DNA of 35,528 nucleotides from Chondrus crispus (GCF_000350225.1 NW_005179151.1:504679-540206); one strand, 5' to 3'. Positions 1-10,676 are shown, counted from the first letter of the stretch. Notes: a model not told the origin generated them from the sequence alone. Numbers and translations: made by a program.

Positions 1-2
1 CC

Positions 3-2168
3 AAGAACACTGGGGTAAGAGCAAGAGTTCTTCTCTTTGCGAGTGACCTACCCCTCAAGCTATGGGGAGAGGCCATAAATCATGGCAACTGGCTCCGCAA
101 TCGCGCCCCCTCTGAGCGCATCAAAGGTGAAATTCCCATTCTGGCTTGGAACCCTAATACTCGGATCGACTTCACAATGGTTCCGGAATTTGGGCAGAAA
201 GGACATGCGTTCATCTATAGACCAAAAACCACTCGCCAGAAGAAGCTTCTTCCTCGCACCGTGTTTGGACACTTCGTGGGTATGGAAAGTGAAGTCACTC
301 TATTTCGCATCTTCGTTCCGTCCACGCAGAAGATAATCATCACGCGTGCACAAGACTTCCATCATGACAACTCGGAGCATCTACCGAGTATGTCGACATT
401 TATGGATGGTATCTCCCGTGAAATGGAACTCGATGCCTTCGGACAACCAACATTTCCAGACGAAGATCCGGCTCCCAGTATTGAAGGCGAATACGATGGG
501 GAAGAGCAGTTGATATCTGTACTCACTGCAGCCTTAACACATCACCCTACAGTGTTTGTGTCGAAGAAAACTATTCGCGATCCGCTTCTTCCGCGTTCTT
601 TCTCACGCGCCTGTGAAGACCCAAACTGGGCTGCCGCCATTGACAGAGAGTTCGATGCTCTTGTCGAACGTCGGACATGGATGCTTATCCCTCGGACTGT
701 AGATATGCATCCAGTCCCATTCACTTGGGTATTCAGACTCAAGCCGCTTGACGACGTTGGGAACGTCCTTCACAAAGCTCGGTGCTGTGTACGTGGTGAT
801 CAGCAGAAGCCATTCACTGACTACGATCCAGACAACACCTACGCTCCAGTGGCCACACACGAAACGCTTCGCATCTTGCTGGCGTTCGCAAGTAGTCACA
901 ACCTGGAGCTCGAAGGCGCAGACATTTCTAATGCCTATCTCTACGGCAAACTTGACATTCCAGTTATTATGGAACAGCCCACGGATTCAAGTCGGCTTCA
1001 AAGGAAGCCTGGTCATGTTGCTGAAGTACATGGTTCCATGTATGGAACCAAGCAAGCCGGAAAGATATGGGGTTCTCTACTGGAGACTTGTCTGAACTCT
1101 TGGAAGTTCAACACCTCGCGATACGACGCTCGACTCTACTTCTTCCGCAAAGGCAACGAGTTTGTCATTGTCGCTATTGTGGTCGATGACATAGCATTTG
1201 CCTCCAATAGCACGCACTTGATGTCATGGTTCAAGGAAAGATTGTCGGCTCAGTTCAACGTTAAGTTGTTCGGTACACTTTCTTCCTTTATTGGATGGCA
1301 GATCTCCAAAGAACCCGACCACATCAAGGTCCATCAGACGCGCTATGCTGAGTCACTCCTACTGACTCACGGACTTGATCAAGCCAACTCGGTCTGGACT
1401 CCTCTGCCTTTGAATGCGGACCTGCTCCCTGCACATCCAGGTGAACACTTGCTGTCGCAAAAGGAGCACTCTCAGTACCGCCGAATCATCGGTGGTCTCA
1501 ACTACTTGGCAGTTTGCACCCGTCCAGACCTTTCATTCCCAATATCTGTCTTAGCCCGCCACTTACATGCACCCACCCCCCGACACATGTCGTACTTGAA
1601 ACGTGTCTTGAGATATGTGTCTGGTACATTGGACTATGGGCTACATTTCCGACGCAATTGCAACTTCAACCCAGACTCTATTGTTGCTTGCGTTGATGCC
1701 GATTGGGGAGGATGCAAAGACACGAGGAGGTCAACAACTGGATTCATTATCGCCATCAACGAAGCACCAGTTTATTGGAGAAGCAAACGTCAAACAGTCA
1801 TCTCCTTGTCCTCCGCTGAAGCCGAGTACATTGCTCTCTCCTCTTGCACTAAGGAATTATCATGGCTTCGAAAGCTGTTCTGGGAATTCGCTCATGCATT
1901 GCAATGGAATGATAAGGAAGCGTTTGTCGCAAGTAATGTCATGATTGACAGTACTGCAGCTCAATCTCTCGCTACGAATTCTCAAGTCTCTGCAAAGAAT
2001 AAGCACATCGACTTAAAGATTCACCATGTCCGTGAACTTATTGAGAATTCTGTGGTTCAGCTGACTCATGTGAGCTCTGAGAATCAACCTGCAGATTTAT
2101 TGACAAAGATAATGTCACCTCAGACATTAAGTCAAATGGTTGACCTAATTCGTCTTGAGAAGTTTTAA
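3..2168 (+). CDS. Ty1/copia retrotransposon pol, 3' part (integrase end, reverse transcriptase, RNase H)
   Basis: The frame is open through the left edge, so the 5' end lies outside the window. The first ~40 codons read as the end of a copia integrase (LWGEAINHGNWLRNR). Numbering from the Met at 177, the reverse transcriptase runs about 148-400: the W..AI..E...L..R.TW opening, WVFRLK, YAPVA, EGADISNAYLYG with its catalytic Asp, GSMYGTKQAG, and VVDD at 335-338 (family usually YVDD). RNase H follows with VDADWGG, the STTGF and SLSSAEAEY motifs, and a C-terminal KHIDLKIHHVRE then QPADLLTK. There is no stop or frameshift in the visible 722 codons, so this copy may be intact. Copia pol order (INT-RT-RH) is established knowledge. 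The gag and 5' LTR are not in the window. Confidence 0.96.
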   Translation, partial: KNTGVRARVLLFASDLPLKLWGEAINHGNWLRNRAPSERIKGEIPILAWNPNTRIDFTMVPEFGQKGHAFIYRPKTTRQKKLLPRTVFGHFVGMESEVTLFRIFVPSTQKIIITRAQDFHHDNSEHLPSMSTFMDGISREMELDAFGQPTFPDEDPAPSIEGEYDGEEQLISVLTAALTHHPTVFVSKKTIRDPLLPRSFSRACEDPNWAAAIDREFDALVERRTWMLIPRTVDMHPVPFTWVFRLKPLDDVGNVLHKARCCVRGDQQKPFTDYDPDNTYAPVATHETLRILLAFASSHNLELEGADISNAYLYGKLDIPVIMEQPTDSSRLQRKPGHVAEVHGSMYGTKQAGKIWGSLLETCLNSWKFNTSRYDARLYFFRKGNEFVIVAIVVDDIAFASNSTHLMSWFKERLSAQFNVKLFGTLSSFIGWQISKEPDHIKVHQTRYAESLLLTHGLDQANSVWTPLPLNADLLPAHPGEHLLSQKEHSQYRRIIGGLNYLAVCTRPDLSFPISVLARHLHAPTPRHMSYLKRVLRYVSGTLDYGLHFRRNCNFNPDSIVACVDADWGGCKDTRRSTTGFIIAINEAPVYWRSKRQTVISLSSAEAEYIALSSCTKELSWLRKLFWEFAHALQWNDKEAFVASNVMIDSTAAQSLATNSQVSAKNKHIDLKIHHVRELIENSVVQLTHVSSENQPADLLTKIMSPQTLSQMVDLIRLEKF

Positions 2169-3347
2169 GGTACTGAAAGCGCTACTCCAAGGGACGGTAC
2201 ACACTCAACTAATCGGTATGTTTCAATATCCACTGCGTTTTACGTCTAACAGTTTCTTTGTTTTGCGTCGTTTTATTTTCTAGCAGATGTGTGTGATACC
2301 GTCCTGCTCGATTTACCTTCTCCGTTTTTCCTGCAAAGGTTTTGGGAGTTTACTGGTTTTCTTGTCAAAAGAGTAGTTGCTACGTTGTGGTCACGTCGAG
2401 GAAAGAGTTTTCTGTGTAATGTGCCCTGTGTTCTGTGGGAAGTGTGCACAATGCTGTGTCGCTTTTTCAACTGCAGAAGTTGTACTGCGTGAATGAGCAT
2501 ACAAAACAAATTGGTCGATGAACAAAGGTGTTGTTAAGTCTTTGATCTATGTTTGACAAAGCCACAGGAAGATGGTACAAGGGTCCGGAAGTAGTTTTAC
2601 ATCAAAAAGTTTGTGATGTGGTTCAGTTGAACGGAATATGTCTTCCGAAGGACGGTGCCAAGATAGGCATATCATAGGGCCTTTGGCCATGAGGTGGCGA
2701 AAGCCATTTCGTCCAATAAGAACGCTCCGGACCGCCGCCGTCCATACTTGGACGGCTGGCATTGGGCGACGAATGTAGTCGGACCAAAAGGGAGAATTTT
2801 GTATGCGCACCATCCTAGATTTAACTATTAATTAGTAATCTACACTCGACGGCGGCGCGGTATCGCGCCCACCAGTCTCGGACTGGATGACATAAAGTTG
2901 TGTGACCGGGGGCAGCTCGCCCCCTCACACCGGAAAAAAAGACACACTCTCGAACACACTCTCGATCACGTTTATTGCTCACCTCGTTCAGCGGAGGGGA
3001 CTGAGGAAGAGCAAAGTCCAGTAAAGTTACCCTTGGGTACAGTAGTGTCGTCCATGTGATGCAGCCTCAAGATCGAGGCGGAAGGCGATACAGTCAGTGA
3101 CCAAACCTTTTTTTTCTGCAATTTGGGAATATGATAAAATTTGTGTGTGACCACTTGCTCGAAACTCCCCGAAAAACCTGCCCTAATTACATCGTCGACG
3201 TCGCTTTTCTCGCCTTTCTTGATCCCTCTCCTTTGATTTGAAGTGTTTCGTTTCTCAAAGCGACGACAACCCCCCCCCACATGATGCAATCGATCATTCG
3301 TCGTGTCTGCAACTGTCCATCCGAAATTTAAGGAGATCTGCTTCGTA
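2169..3347. other. Non-coding stretch between copia pol and the next gene; probably contains the copia 3' LTR
   Basis: A 3' LTR is expected just after a copia pol stop. Its partner LTR is outside the window, so the borders cannot be set, and I see no clear polypurine tract or TG...CA limits. The stretch contains a strong hairpin (2900-2930), a directly repeated ACACACTCTCGA (about 2942-2965), a TACCCTTGGGTAC palindrome (3028-3040) and a nine-C run near 3271. Short open frames here have no recognisable content. Confidence 0.5.
2900..2930. repeat. Hairpin (GTGTGA..GGGGGC / GCCCCC TCACAC)
   Basis: Two paired blocks, GTGTGA (2900-2905) with TCACAC (2925-2930) and GGGGGC (2908-2913) with GCCCCC (2919-2924), leave a five-base loop and a two-base bulge. 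The role is unknown. It could be part of the copia LTR. Confidence 0.7.
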
Positions 3348-4283
3348 ATGAATAATGTGGAGAGGGTATCAGCCGACCCTCACATTCTTGGCAATGGGAC
3401 TGTTACTCCGTGCTTTGCCTGTAGTCTTTGTCACCCACAGAAACCGACAAGGGCAGTTACACTAACAAATGCCAAGTTAGAGACATACGCAAGCGTTGAT
3501 ACAGGGGGCATTCTAATCCCGTTTGCCAGGCTCAAACGGACCGGAAACCGGACTATTTCGCTTTGCACTCCTTGTCGTGACAAGCGTTGGGGTTGTAATG
3601 TCATTTCGTATGACAGAAAGTACGGGAAAAACAATGCTGCCCGCGCATTACGTGCATGGCAGACGAGGTGTGCTCCAGATCGGGAAAGGTCAAAAAGAAA
3701 AGTATGTCATATATGCTCATCAATAAGGAACGGATCGACTGTGGATGAAGATGTTGTTAGAACCCCGAGCTGTGACTGGACATTATACAACATTATCTCC
3801 AGAGAAGACTCCTTACTAAATGACGTGTTTATGATGGAGTTTCAAAGACGCACAAGTTGTGACTTTGAGACCGTGCGGGAATTGGTCGAAGACCCGTCCA
3901 AATATTATCTTTGTTACATCCACATCAACCATAGCCGCTATTCTCAAGAGGCTGCGTTCAGAGAAATATCGGAACAGCGATGCACGACAAAAGCACACTG
4001 CATTTTCTGGAAAAACGGATGCACACACAAGGACGAGGGAAGAAAGGGTAGACTTTGGCGTATACCTATACATGAAATGGACAATTTTGACACGTTGGAG
4101 TCTTTTGCTCAGCTGGAAGAGACTGTATGCTCCCACTCGGCGGCTCAGTTTCATGCACGTGATGTCATGGGAAAGTACTGCTGCAGGAGTTGTCTTTACA
4201 TTATCAATGAAGGCAAAGATTGTAACGCTCCGTTACTTGCACCAAAATCGTTGAGGCTACCAGTTGATCAAACACTTGTCTGA
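3348..4283 (+). pseudogene. Segment 1 of the broken gene: N-terminal Cys-rich region
   Basis: The first ATG after the upstream in-frame TGA (3282) is at 3348, giving 311 residues. The longer frame would need a GTG start at 3303. Cys pairs are scattered through the segment: CFACSLC, CTPCRDKRWGC, CHIC and, near the end, YCCRSC, which suggests zinc-binding knuckles. It ends at TGA 4281-4283, and the next codons (CTT GTA ATG) stay open in the same frame, so this single stop is the only thing separating it from segment 2. The function is not known. Confidence 0.65.
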
Positions 4284-4289
4284 CTTGTA

Positions 4290-6251
4290 ATGTTTTCTCT
4301 GGAGAGACCCAGCGTTGCCAAACAGTCTATTATTTTTACTGATTCGGACAGGAATGGAATTGGTCTTATTGGGAGAACAATGAGGTCATCTTGCATTTTA
4401 TCGATAGGCAACTCAGAACACAGCGTCCGAATGCTGCCGTTCCAGGAGGTTGTGCGTGTGCGCAAGTGTCTTCGTGAACCGCCATTATGTACCACTGTGT
4501 TGCAGCCACCAAACATTGATGACAGGACATTGCAAAAACGAATTGAGCCAGTGCTCGCTCAGAAAGGAATCATTCTGAAGAAAATGAGCTATCGACTCCG
4601 TTGCTACATCCACGTAAGTCAGGTTGACAAGTTCCTGTCAGATATTGCTACATCACGCAGCAAAAAACTGATAAATAATGCACGCCCGAGCATGGATGAA
4701 ATGCGGTCCCATTACGACGCAGTAGCTCGGCATTTTGAGGAGCACAAGGGCCGTTTTTGGGCTGGTTCGTGGTCTTTGACTGAAGAAGTGGCCTCTATAC
4801 CAAGCCCTTTATGGCAGGACGTGATGCTTACAATGGCTTCAGACAGTAGACTGCGAGCATGGAAAGTATGCGCAAGAGTTTTGGGAACGCAGATGTATGA
4901 AATGTTTCCCCTTTCAAATTCTCCGGATTGTTTGACTCATCCATCCATTGAAGAGGAACTGCATAATGGCACTCAACATTCCCGCGCTGATTTATTGCTT
5001 TGCGTGAGAGCTCTGAAGGTCATCGAACAAACTGTCCTTTCCAGAACAAAGAGCATTTCCGGTCCCCTGACTATAACGATCTCCGTTAGTGGTATATGTG
5101 AAGTGACTCCCTCTTTTATAAGCGTTCTAAATGCCATGGGCGTGTTTCTTTCTTACACAAGTACAGAAAGATACCGTCAGAAGTTAATTGCCGAAAGGGA
5201 GCGCTGCGGTCCTTGGCAGCACACTAAATTCGATGAAGTGATAATGCCGGTACTTCAATTCGACAATTGGGACATAAAGCCATTGCACGCCGTCAAGGTT
5301 GATGGGAACTCTATGCCAAAGGTGAATGGGTCGCTACTACAGAGAGTGGTTCCAGGACAGAAAAGAAGACGGGAGAATATCGCCGAACACAGCACGAAAC
5401 GCCCCCGACTGGATTCTTGGAAGAGTGTGCGTGGGCTGGGATGTCGTGATGCCTTCATTAATAGATTCTCTAGCGTAGAGAACACTATGCTTGTAAAGCA
5501 GTTCTCCGACATCGCATTTGGTCTCACCGCTCTGTTCAGGGGTCAATTGGTGGGCCGGAAAGAATCAAACAACAGCGAATATAACAGTCAGACAATTGCG
5601 GACATGACCTTCGGTGTGCATGGTGCTCCTTTGAATTTTCGCACCCTACTCCTTTCTGCTTTTAAACCACACGGAGGGAAAGACCCCTCGGATGAGTCTC
5701 TGTACGATGAACAGGTTGTTTATGTCGAAATCAGTCGTGACAGCGCAGCTGATATTATTACTGTGCGCAGATTCATTAACCTTGTTAAGGAGCAAATTCG
5801 TCCAGGACACCCTGGTCGTCCTAGATACGTTGTTCTGGCAGGTGATCAGCCCTCTTACAAAATGTTCTGCAATTTGTGGCTGGACTCCTGGCGGGAAAGC
5901 CGACAGGGAGGTGAGGGCGTGGGGGGTGCAGCTCATACATCTTCGAACTGCAACCTGCCGCTCCATGAATGGTTCATTCCCTTTTCTGGTTTCTTTCACG
6001 CAGAAAAACAGATTATGTATTCGTTGAGCAAGGAGATGGTGGACGGTCTCGGTCTGGAAGAGTTAGCGGCGTGCGCGGGACTATCGCCATCTCATGTGTC
6101 CAATATTCTAACTCATTCCCATGCACGAAACAACAGAGCCGTACTATTCAATCTGGCTTGTGCGATCATTATTCGTCTCATCGATATGGCAGTGGCAGAG
6201 GATGCGTCTGTGCGAGAAAAGGTTATCAATTTGCACAGCATATCTTCCTAA
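4290..6251 (+). pseudogene. Segment 2 of the broken gene: GDQ...FH region
   Basis: 653 codons in the same frame as segment 1. Near the end are VVLAGDQPSYKMF (Asp 519, Gln 520 of this segment), a Trp-rich stretch, then FSGFFHAEKQ (His 570) and a helical region with HARNNRAV. The spacing of GDQ and FH resembles the core of several uncharacterised transposon-associated families, DUF6589-like proteins among them. That is an inference from motif memory, not a search. It ends at TAA 6249-6251, after which the frame stays open. Confidence 0.65.
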
Positions 6252-7013
6252 AAGCGGGTAAGTGTCGATGGATCGCAGGTTGTTAGAAATCCGTCTCGCA
6301 CAATGCTTCCTGTAGGTGAGGCAAATCTGACAGGTACCCTGTACTCAGCAACTAGTGATTTAGTTACTGGGGAGGTCATCTCAGTTGGAAACATTCTGCG
6401 AGAACATGCACAGAAGACCTTCAAGGGAAGGCCCAATGGTGAGCATTTCGTGCACACTGTGTTGTTCGCCTGCTTACTGCCCACTGTAGGGTTCCATGTG
6501 CTCTCTCGAACTGGTCATACGAACTTCACGGATGCATTTTGGTTCAATCACAATGCTCTCCTACATTCAACAACACATCTTAAGTACCGGGAGGTGTCTC
6601 TATTTTACGCTTTCTTCAGGGGAATTATACCGTCTGCTGTAGAGCAGGAACTTTATTATACGAAGCCTGGTCGCATGGTATTGAAGTTGTTGAGCTTCAC
6701 TGGTCGCGGGAAGGAAGCACTTGACATGTGGGGGTATTCGTATGTTCATTTGGACGAGCTTCTGGAGATGCTAATTGTAAGGCATCTGAAGAGTCTCAGC
6801 GTTAACCTACTAGGACATTTAGAGAATTCTGCTGGCTGGTTGATGCAGGTATCTATGTTCAGGGCACTCGGGCGATACATGACCGGGGCATCGAGGGCTT
6901 ACGGGCGGAGACGGGAGGCAGACGGTGTAGGAGAGTTGCCAGGACCTTTGGCAGCTTTCGACAGAAACGCATGCCAGTGGCGAACAGTATCTCGCATGTT
7001 ACACGTTATGTGA
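6252..7013 (+). pseudogene. Segment 3 of the broken gene
   Basis: Open in the same frame from the codon after TAA 6249. The first ATG is at 6303, so 236 codons count from there. No domain is recognised with confidence. The end (AFDRNACQWRTVSRMLHVM) has the spacing of the YD..NYARY....M stretch in animal relatives as I remember them. A GTAAGT at 6258 looks like a splice donor but lies after the stop, so it does not remove it. The segment ends at TGA 7011-7013. Confidence 0.55.
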
Positions 7014-7325
7014 GAGGTAGGTTTTCTAAATTTGGAACATCGAGGTGGGGAGTGGCTGACTAATGTGTTCAGCTTTTCTCCAAAACGCATGAATAATCCT
7101 ATGGACCAGCAAGGCATACTGGACAATGCGAGTACTGGAGAGACAACCGCCAAACTTCATGCCTCCGTCATCTTTCCTGACGTATTCGGGCCTCTCACTG
7201 AAGATGAGAGGAAGAAGTATTTCGGGGGGAAAAAGTTTAAGCGATGGACGAGATGCCGGGCCGTGCTGAGACCAGCACAATCAATGCGTAAAAAGGAGGT
7301 ATTATTGAATTTGCAGATCATGTAG
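7014..7325 (+). pseudogene. Segment 4 of the broken gene
   Basis: Still in the same frame after TGA 7011. Begins with Glu-Val-Gly-Phe and contains VFSFSPKRMNNPMDQQGILD, comparable with the G.F.V.R......DQ..E..N block that follows the preceding motif in animal relatives. Continuity of family order across the stop supports a single ancestral reading frame. Ends at TAG 7323-7325, by which point the neighbouring frame has already opened (from 7292). Confidence 0.55.
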
Positions 7326-8689
7326 AGCGTAATACGCAGGTGATAACGCAAAGCTCGAACACTCCGAAGCGGGCCACATCAAAAGAGGCCATGTCCAAGT
7401 TACTGGCTGAACGCAGACGCAAACTTGAGAGGAAGAAAGAAGCATTTTATGAAGAGGAAAGATGGGCAATATCAGAGGGAAATGTGGATTATTTACGCGA
7501 AGTCACAAGCAGAAGAGACGTTTTTCATGGTGAGAGGTATCTGATATCCCCATTTGCGGATTGTCTCCTGGATCACAACGGGAATCTTAACCATGGCGCA
7601 AAGGCAAATTTTTTGAGGTACACAGTCCGCGGGAATAGAGAAATTGTCTATCCATTGAACAATGTCAGCAAAAGACTGGAGAACGCATCCAATAACGGAC
7701 ATATTGTTTCGCAGACACTGCATGGGGCCAGTATTCCTGCTTCTTTGACTGTGCAGGTGGATGTCATGAACGCACTACATTATAGGGGAGACACAGGGGT
7801 ACGCGGGACGTCTTTGCAGGACATCGTTACCGGGAAGATGAAAGCAATTCTGCGTCCGTGGGTTACAGGGCAGAGCGGGAATTGCATCAGGCAGTTGCAC
7901 TTGCACATTGACGACCCCACGCTCGTAATTCCGCATAAAAAAGCAGAACAGAACCGACGGGATGCCGGCAGACAGAGGAAGCAGGAAGATGGGGACATTT
8001 TGGACCGGAACCGGCAACTTGTACGCTTAGAATTTCAGGATGAGCTCAATGTGCCGTGGTCATATTTGCTCAATGACAGGGAATACAAAGACGAATTGGG
8101 CTCCCTTCATTTGTTTTGCGGAGCCGTTGCAGCCTTCGAGTTGTTCGAACGGAGAGCTCATAATTGCAGTGTCTTTCTACATGGAGGCTCATTTCTCATT
8201 CCGACGTCATTTACGCAACGGAAGCCGTGCAAATTCCAACCAGAAAGGGTAGCGATGAATGACCGGGATGACGTTGGTACGGGACGAGTGATATTGCAGC
8301 TCGCACGGGAGGGGTTTCTGGATGGCGAGGTGGGTGACATGTTTGCGGTCCCCCGCTCACGATGCCTTGTTTTCCAAACAAGGGGACCAGCTTATGTCGG
8401 AAACGTCGACATCCGACATGGTGAATCTGAGACTAGATTTGTTGCAACAATGAATGAATATATATCTCCCTCAATCTCCAGCGTAATTGGGAGTACGACG
8501 TCAAGAAGTGATAGAGGCAGCTCCTCTCTCAGTCAGCAGAGAAGCGTTGAATTATGCTGTCAATCAGTCATTCTTTCCAACGACACTGATGTATTTCTCA
8601 TTCTGCTTTCCAATCCTGACATGTTCGGAAAAGGTTTGGTTCAAATACTATCTGATACAGTGCATGAGGTAGATGCAGCTGTACGTTGA
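7292..8689 (+). pseudogene. Segment 5 of the broken gene: ends with the SNDTDVF motif
   Basis: Frame 2, open from 7292 and overlapping segment 4. The first GTG is at 7340. A basic, probably helical stretch (LLAERRRKLERKKEAFYEEE) follows the junction. Near the C-terminus VILSNDTDVFLILL places two Asp (415 and 417, counted from 7340) as in RDTDV motifs of the family and as in PIN-like nucleases. The junction with segment 4 lies by an A5 run at 7289-7293. A single lost A would explain it. Alternatively a GT...AG stretch at 7299-7339 (41 nt) would also restore the frame if spliced. Ends at TGA 8687-8689. Confidence 0.65.
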
Positions 8690-9627
8690 CTGTGCTTCCT
8701 TGGCACATCCGGAAAAGTGCGGCAATATTGTACAGTTTAGCTGGATGCGACTTTTCCCCCTCATTCTACGGTATGACACACAACCTTTTCTGGGAAGCCT
8801 TCGTTCCATTCCTGCAACATGGCGGCTCCCTTGCTTCTCCTTGGGAAGGTAATGTGGACAATGTCGATAATTTAATTTGCTTCCTATATCTTCTGAAGAG
8901 GGGAAAGCGGATGTTTTGCACAGAGGAAGAACTAAAGCAAACTATGAGAGCAATCGTAGAGGGAGGTGAACAGGATGCACGTAAACTGGCTGATGTTAGG
9001 CGGCAGTTCTTCATTTCAAGCAGTCCAGCGGGAACATGGGGATGGAGAGTGGATGTGAGAAACTTTATTGCCGACTGTGCTGCTTATGCTAACGAGCTGC
9101 CACCACATCCAACACATTTAAAACTTCATGCCAGGAGAGCTAAATTTATTGCAATGAAGTACTGGGGGCGAGCGAGCGAACGGGACATATCTCCGTCCGT
9201 GGTAGGAGGATGTGGGATAGGGAATGGATATGATATGGATGGGTCTATTGCGCTTGAAGAGGAGCAAGCTTTGAAGGATGTTGTGGTCAATATGAAAAAC
9301 GTCATGACTTGTTGCAGTTGCAAAGGCAATTGCTTGTCTCGCAGATGCTCGTGCTTCAGAAAAAAGGAGCGTTGTATTGGATGCAGGTGCAGCGAAGATC
9401 TATGCAAGAACCGTAGGAATGGATGTGAATCAGGTCAGAATGCGAGAGTAGTTCAGGAGAGTGGACAAGAAAACCCAATTGCGACAAACCCCACTGTACG
9501 AATCATTCAAATTGAGGAGGATGCGGAGAGTGAATTGCAGTCGGATGTTAGCCTGTTGGATGCCCGGCAATCCTCCGCTGGAAGCATGGAGCTCGTACAA
9601 GACGACGTGGGAGCACTAATACGATAA
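8668..9627 (+). pseudogene. Segment 6 of the broken gene: GCD motif and C-terminal CxC cysteine cluster
   Basis: Frame 1, open from 8668 and overlapping segment 5. Counted from 8686 (TTG) it has 313 codons. SLAGCDFSPSFYG (Asp 22) corresponds to HALTGCDTTS in relatives. ELPPHPTHLKLHARRAKF (137-154) is a second family signature. The Cys cluster at 209-247 (C209, C210, C212, C216, C221, C223, C230, C233, C235, C240, C247) resembles CXC/tesmin-type zinc or DNA-binding modules. A one-base deletion near 8685 explains the frame change. The stop at 9625-9627 is probably the genuine end, because the family usually ends soon after this cluster. Confidence 0.7.
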
Positions 9628-10387
9628 GCGACGAAGCTCCCACAAGGATATGCTTGCGGGATAGGATGGCGGTAGATAATGGAATGTGTTTTGTTCATCG
9701 GCTAACAATAATGAAAAATGTGCATGCAGTTGAGTAGGATTATCACGACACCTGCCATGTTTGGCAGAAAAAATCTGATTGTGTTCGCGATACTCCGAGA
9801 TTCCGTTTTTAAACCACACAACGCAAAGGGGAGGCCCTTCCGCACATAATCCACCACTCATGCGGCAGTTTAGACTTTTCTAACGAATAAATGACGAACT
9901 ACACCTCTTCGTCGAGGGCATTTTCATCAGGGAGATGTCCGCGACATCTGACATGGAAACAGTATGAGCACTCGATGAGCCTAAAATTCAGTTATGTTTT
10001 TGATAATCAGGAGTATGGGTCTTTGATACCATACTGCACGATTTGCAGATAATTATTTCACAAATAGGAACAGATCACTCACTGGATAGGCTAAAGCAGG
10101 AGGCGGGATTAAATGAGGGGGGTTTACGGGATTGGGATTAAAATGGGTATGAAGGTATGATACTGTAGATGGGACGGCGGGTGGCAGTTGAGTCACAGTA
10201 CATGTCGTGGGGGTATTTTGATATAGATTTATGAAATGAATGCTTGTCTACCGGCTGACGGGGACATACGCGCCGTGACAGCGGTGACATTCACAGGTTT
10301 TGGGGAAAACCGTAATGTTACTGAAAAGGGCTTGGCGGGGGTTCAGTGCAGTGCAAAAATTGCAGATGTCCGCACTACTGCCGAAAA
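9628..10387. other. Non-coding stretch downstream of the broken gene
   Basis: No gene, terminal repeat or target duplication was recognised here. The short open frame near 10236-10436 has repetitive GCAGTGCA-like sequence and no protein signature. Confidence 0.5.
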
Positions 10388-10409
10388 TGTCTGCACCATA
10401 GTGCAGACA
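10388..10409. repeat. Perfect 9-bp hairpin TGTCTGCAC / GTGCAGACA
   Basis: Arms 10388-10396 and 10401-10409 with a four-base loop. The same GTGCAGACA word recurs in the left arm of the larger hairpin at 10481, so the two may be related. Confidence 0.8.
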
Positions 10410-10480
10410 ATAATCAAGCCAACAATTGTACTGTAATTACAATGGCTGACAGTCGCTGTAGCAGCCGATAGACAAGCATA

Positions 10481-10598
10481 TTGTCGCCTCGATCCCATCG
10501 TGCAGACACGCTGTGCGTCGTGCGATATGAGGCCCTCGGCAAGCCTCGGTGCTCATATCTGCACTCGGCGCGCGTCTGCACTCGAATCGAGGCGACAA
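10481..10598. repeat. Long imperfect inverted repeat (~118 bp)
   Basis: TTGTCGCCTCGAT (10481-10493) pairs exactly with ATCGAGGCGACAA (10586-10598). Inside, GTGCAGACACGC pairs with GCGCGTCTGCAC, and ATATGAG with CTCATAT, leaving a short loop near 10540. It could be a small non-autonomous element or a miRNA-like precursor. The sequence alone does not decide. Confidence 0.8.
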
Positions 10599-10656
10599 CC
10601 CCTACGTGCGTGTCGTGCCGCCCGAGCCGCATGGCGTTTTGCGTGGACCAATACAC

Positions 10657-10676
10657 TGCAGAGTTTTTACTCTGCA
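10657..10676. repeat. Hairpin TGCAGAG / CTCTGCA
   Basis: Seven-base perfect arms with a six-base loop (TTTTTA). The role is unknown. Confidence 0.6.

Larger units (their letters stand above)
3348..9627 (+). pseudogene. Broken long gene of an uncharacterised mobile-element-like family (GDQ...FH, DTDV, GCD, C-terminal CxC cluster)
   Basis: Six open segments on one strand, end to end, read as one protein of roughly 2,090 residues. The first four are all in the same frame and are separated only by single stop codons (TGA 4281, TAA 6249, TGA 7011). Two further joins need a one-base frame change (near 7289-7325 and near 8685). Motif order is: N-terminal Cys pairs; AGDQ then GFFH; a Met-Asp-Gln block; SNDTDVF; AGCD; ELPP...LKLHARRAKF; and a Cys-rich tail. 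From memory, this order matches large uncharacterised proteins that are multicopy in animal genomes (DQ..Y, GGFH, RDTDV, HALTGCD, PPT..AL.LH, C.CK..C...C.C), but I could not run an alignment. DTDV/GCD recalls PIN/FEN1-like metal-binding nuclease motifs (inference). No terminal repeats or target duplication were found. The many long open stretches argue for recent inactivation, or for recoding. Confidence 0.75.

Noticed and set aside
542..899. Minus-strand open frames inside the copia pol gene
   Set aside because: They are shadows of the RT frame and have no independent protein features.
2972..3289. 105-codon minus-strand frame upstream of the broken gene
   Set aside because: Low-complexity content, no family signature, and it includes a homopolymer.
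6222..6278. Possible 57-nt intron removing the TAA at 6249
   Set aside because: The donor GTTATC is poor and no similar solution exists at 4281, so a point mutation or recoding is simpler.
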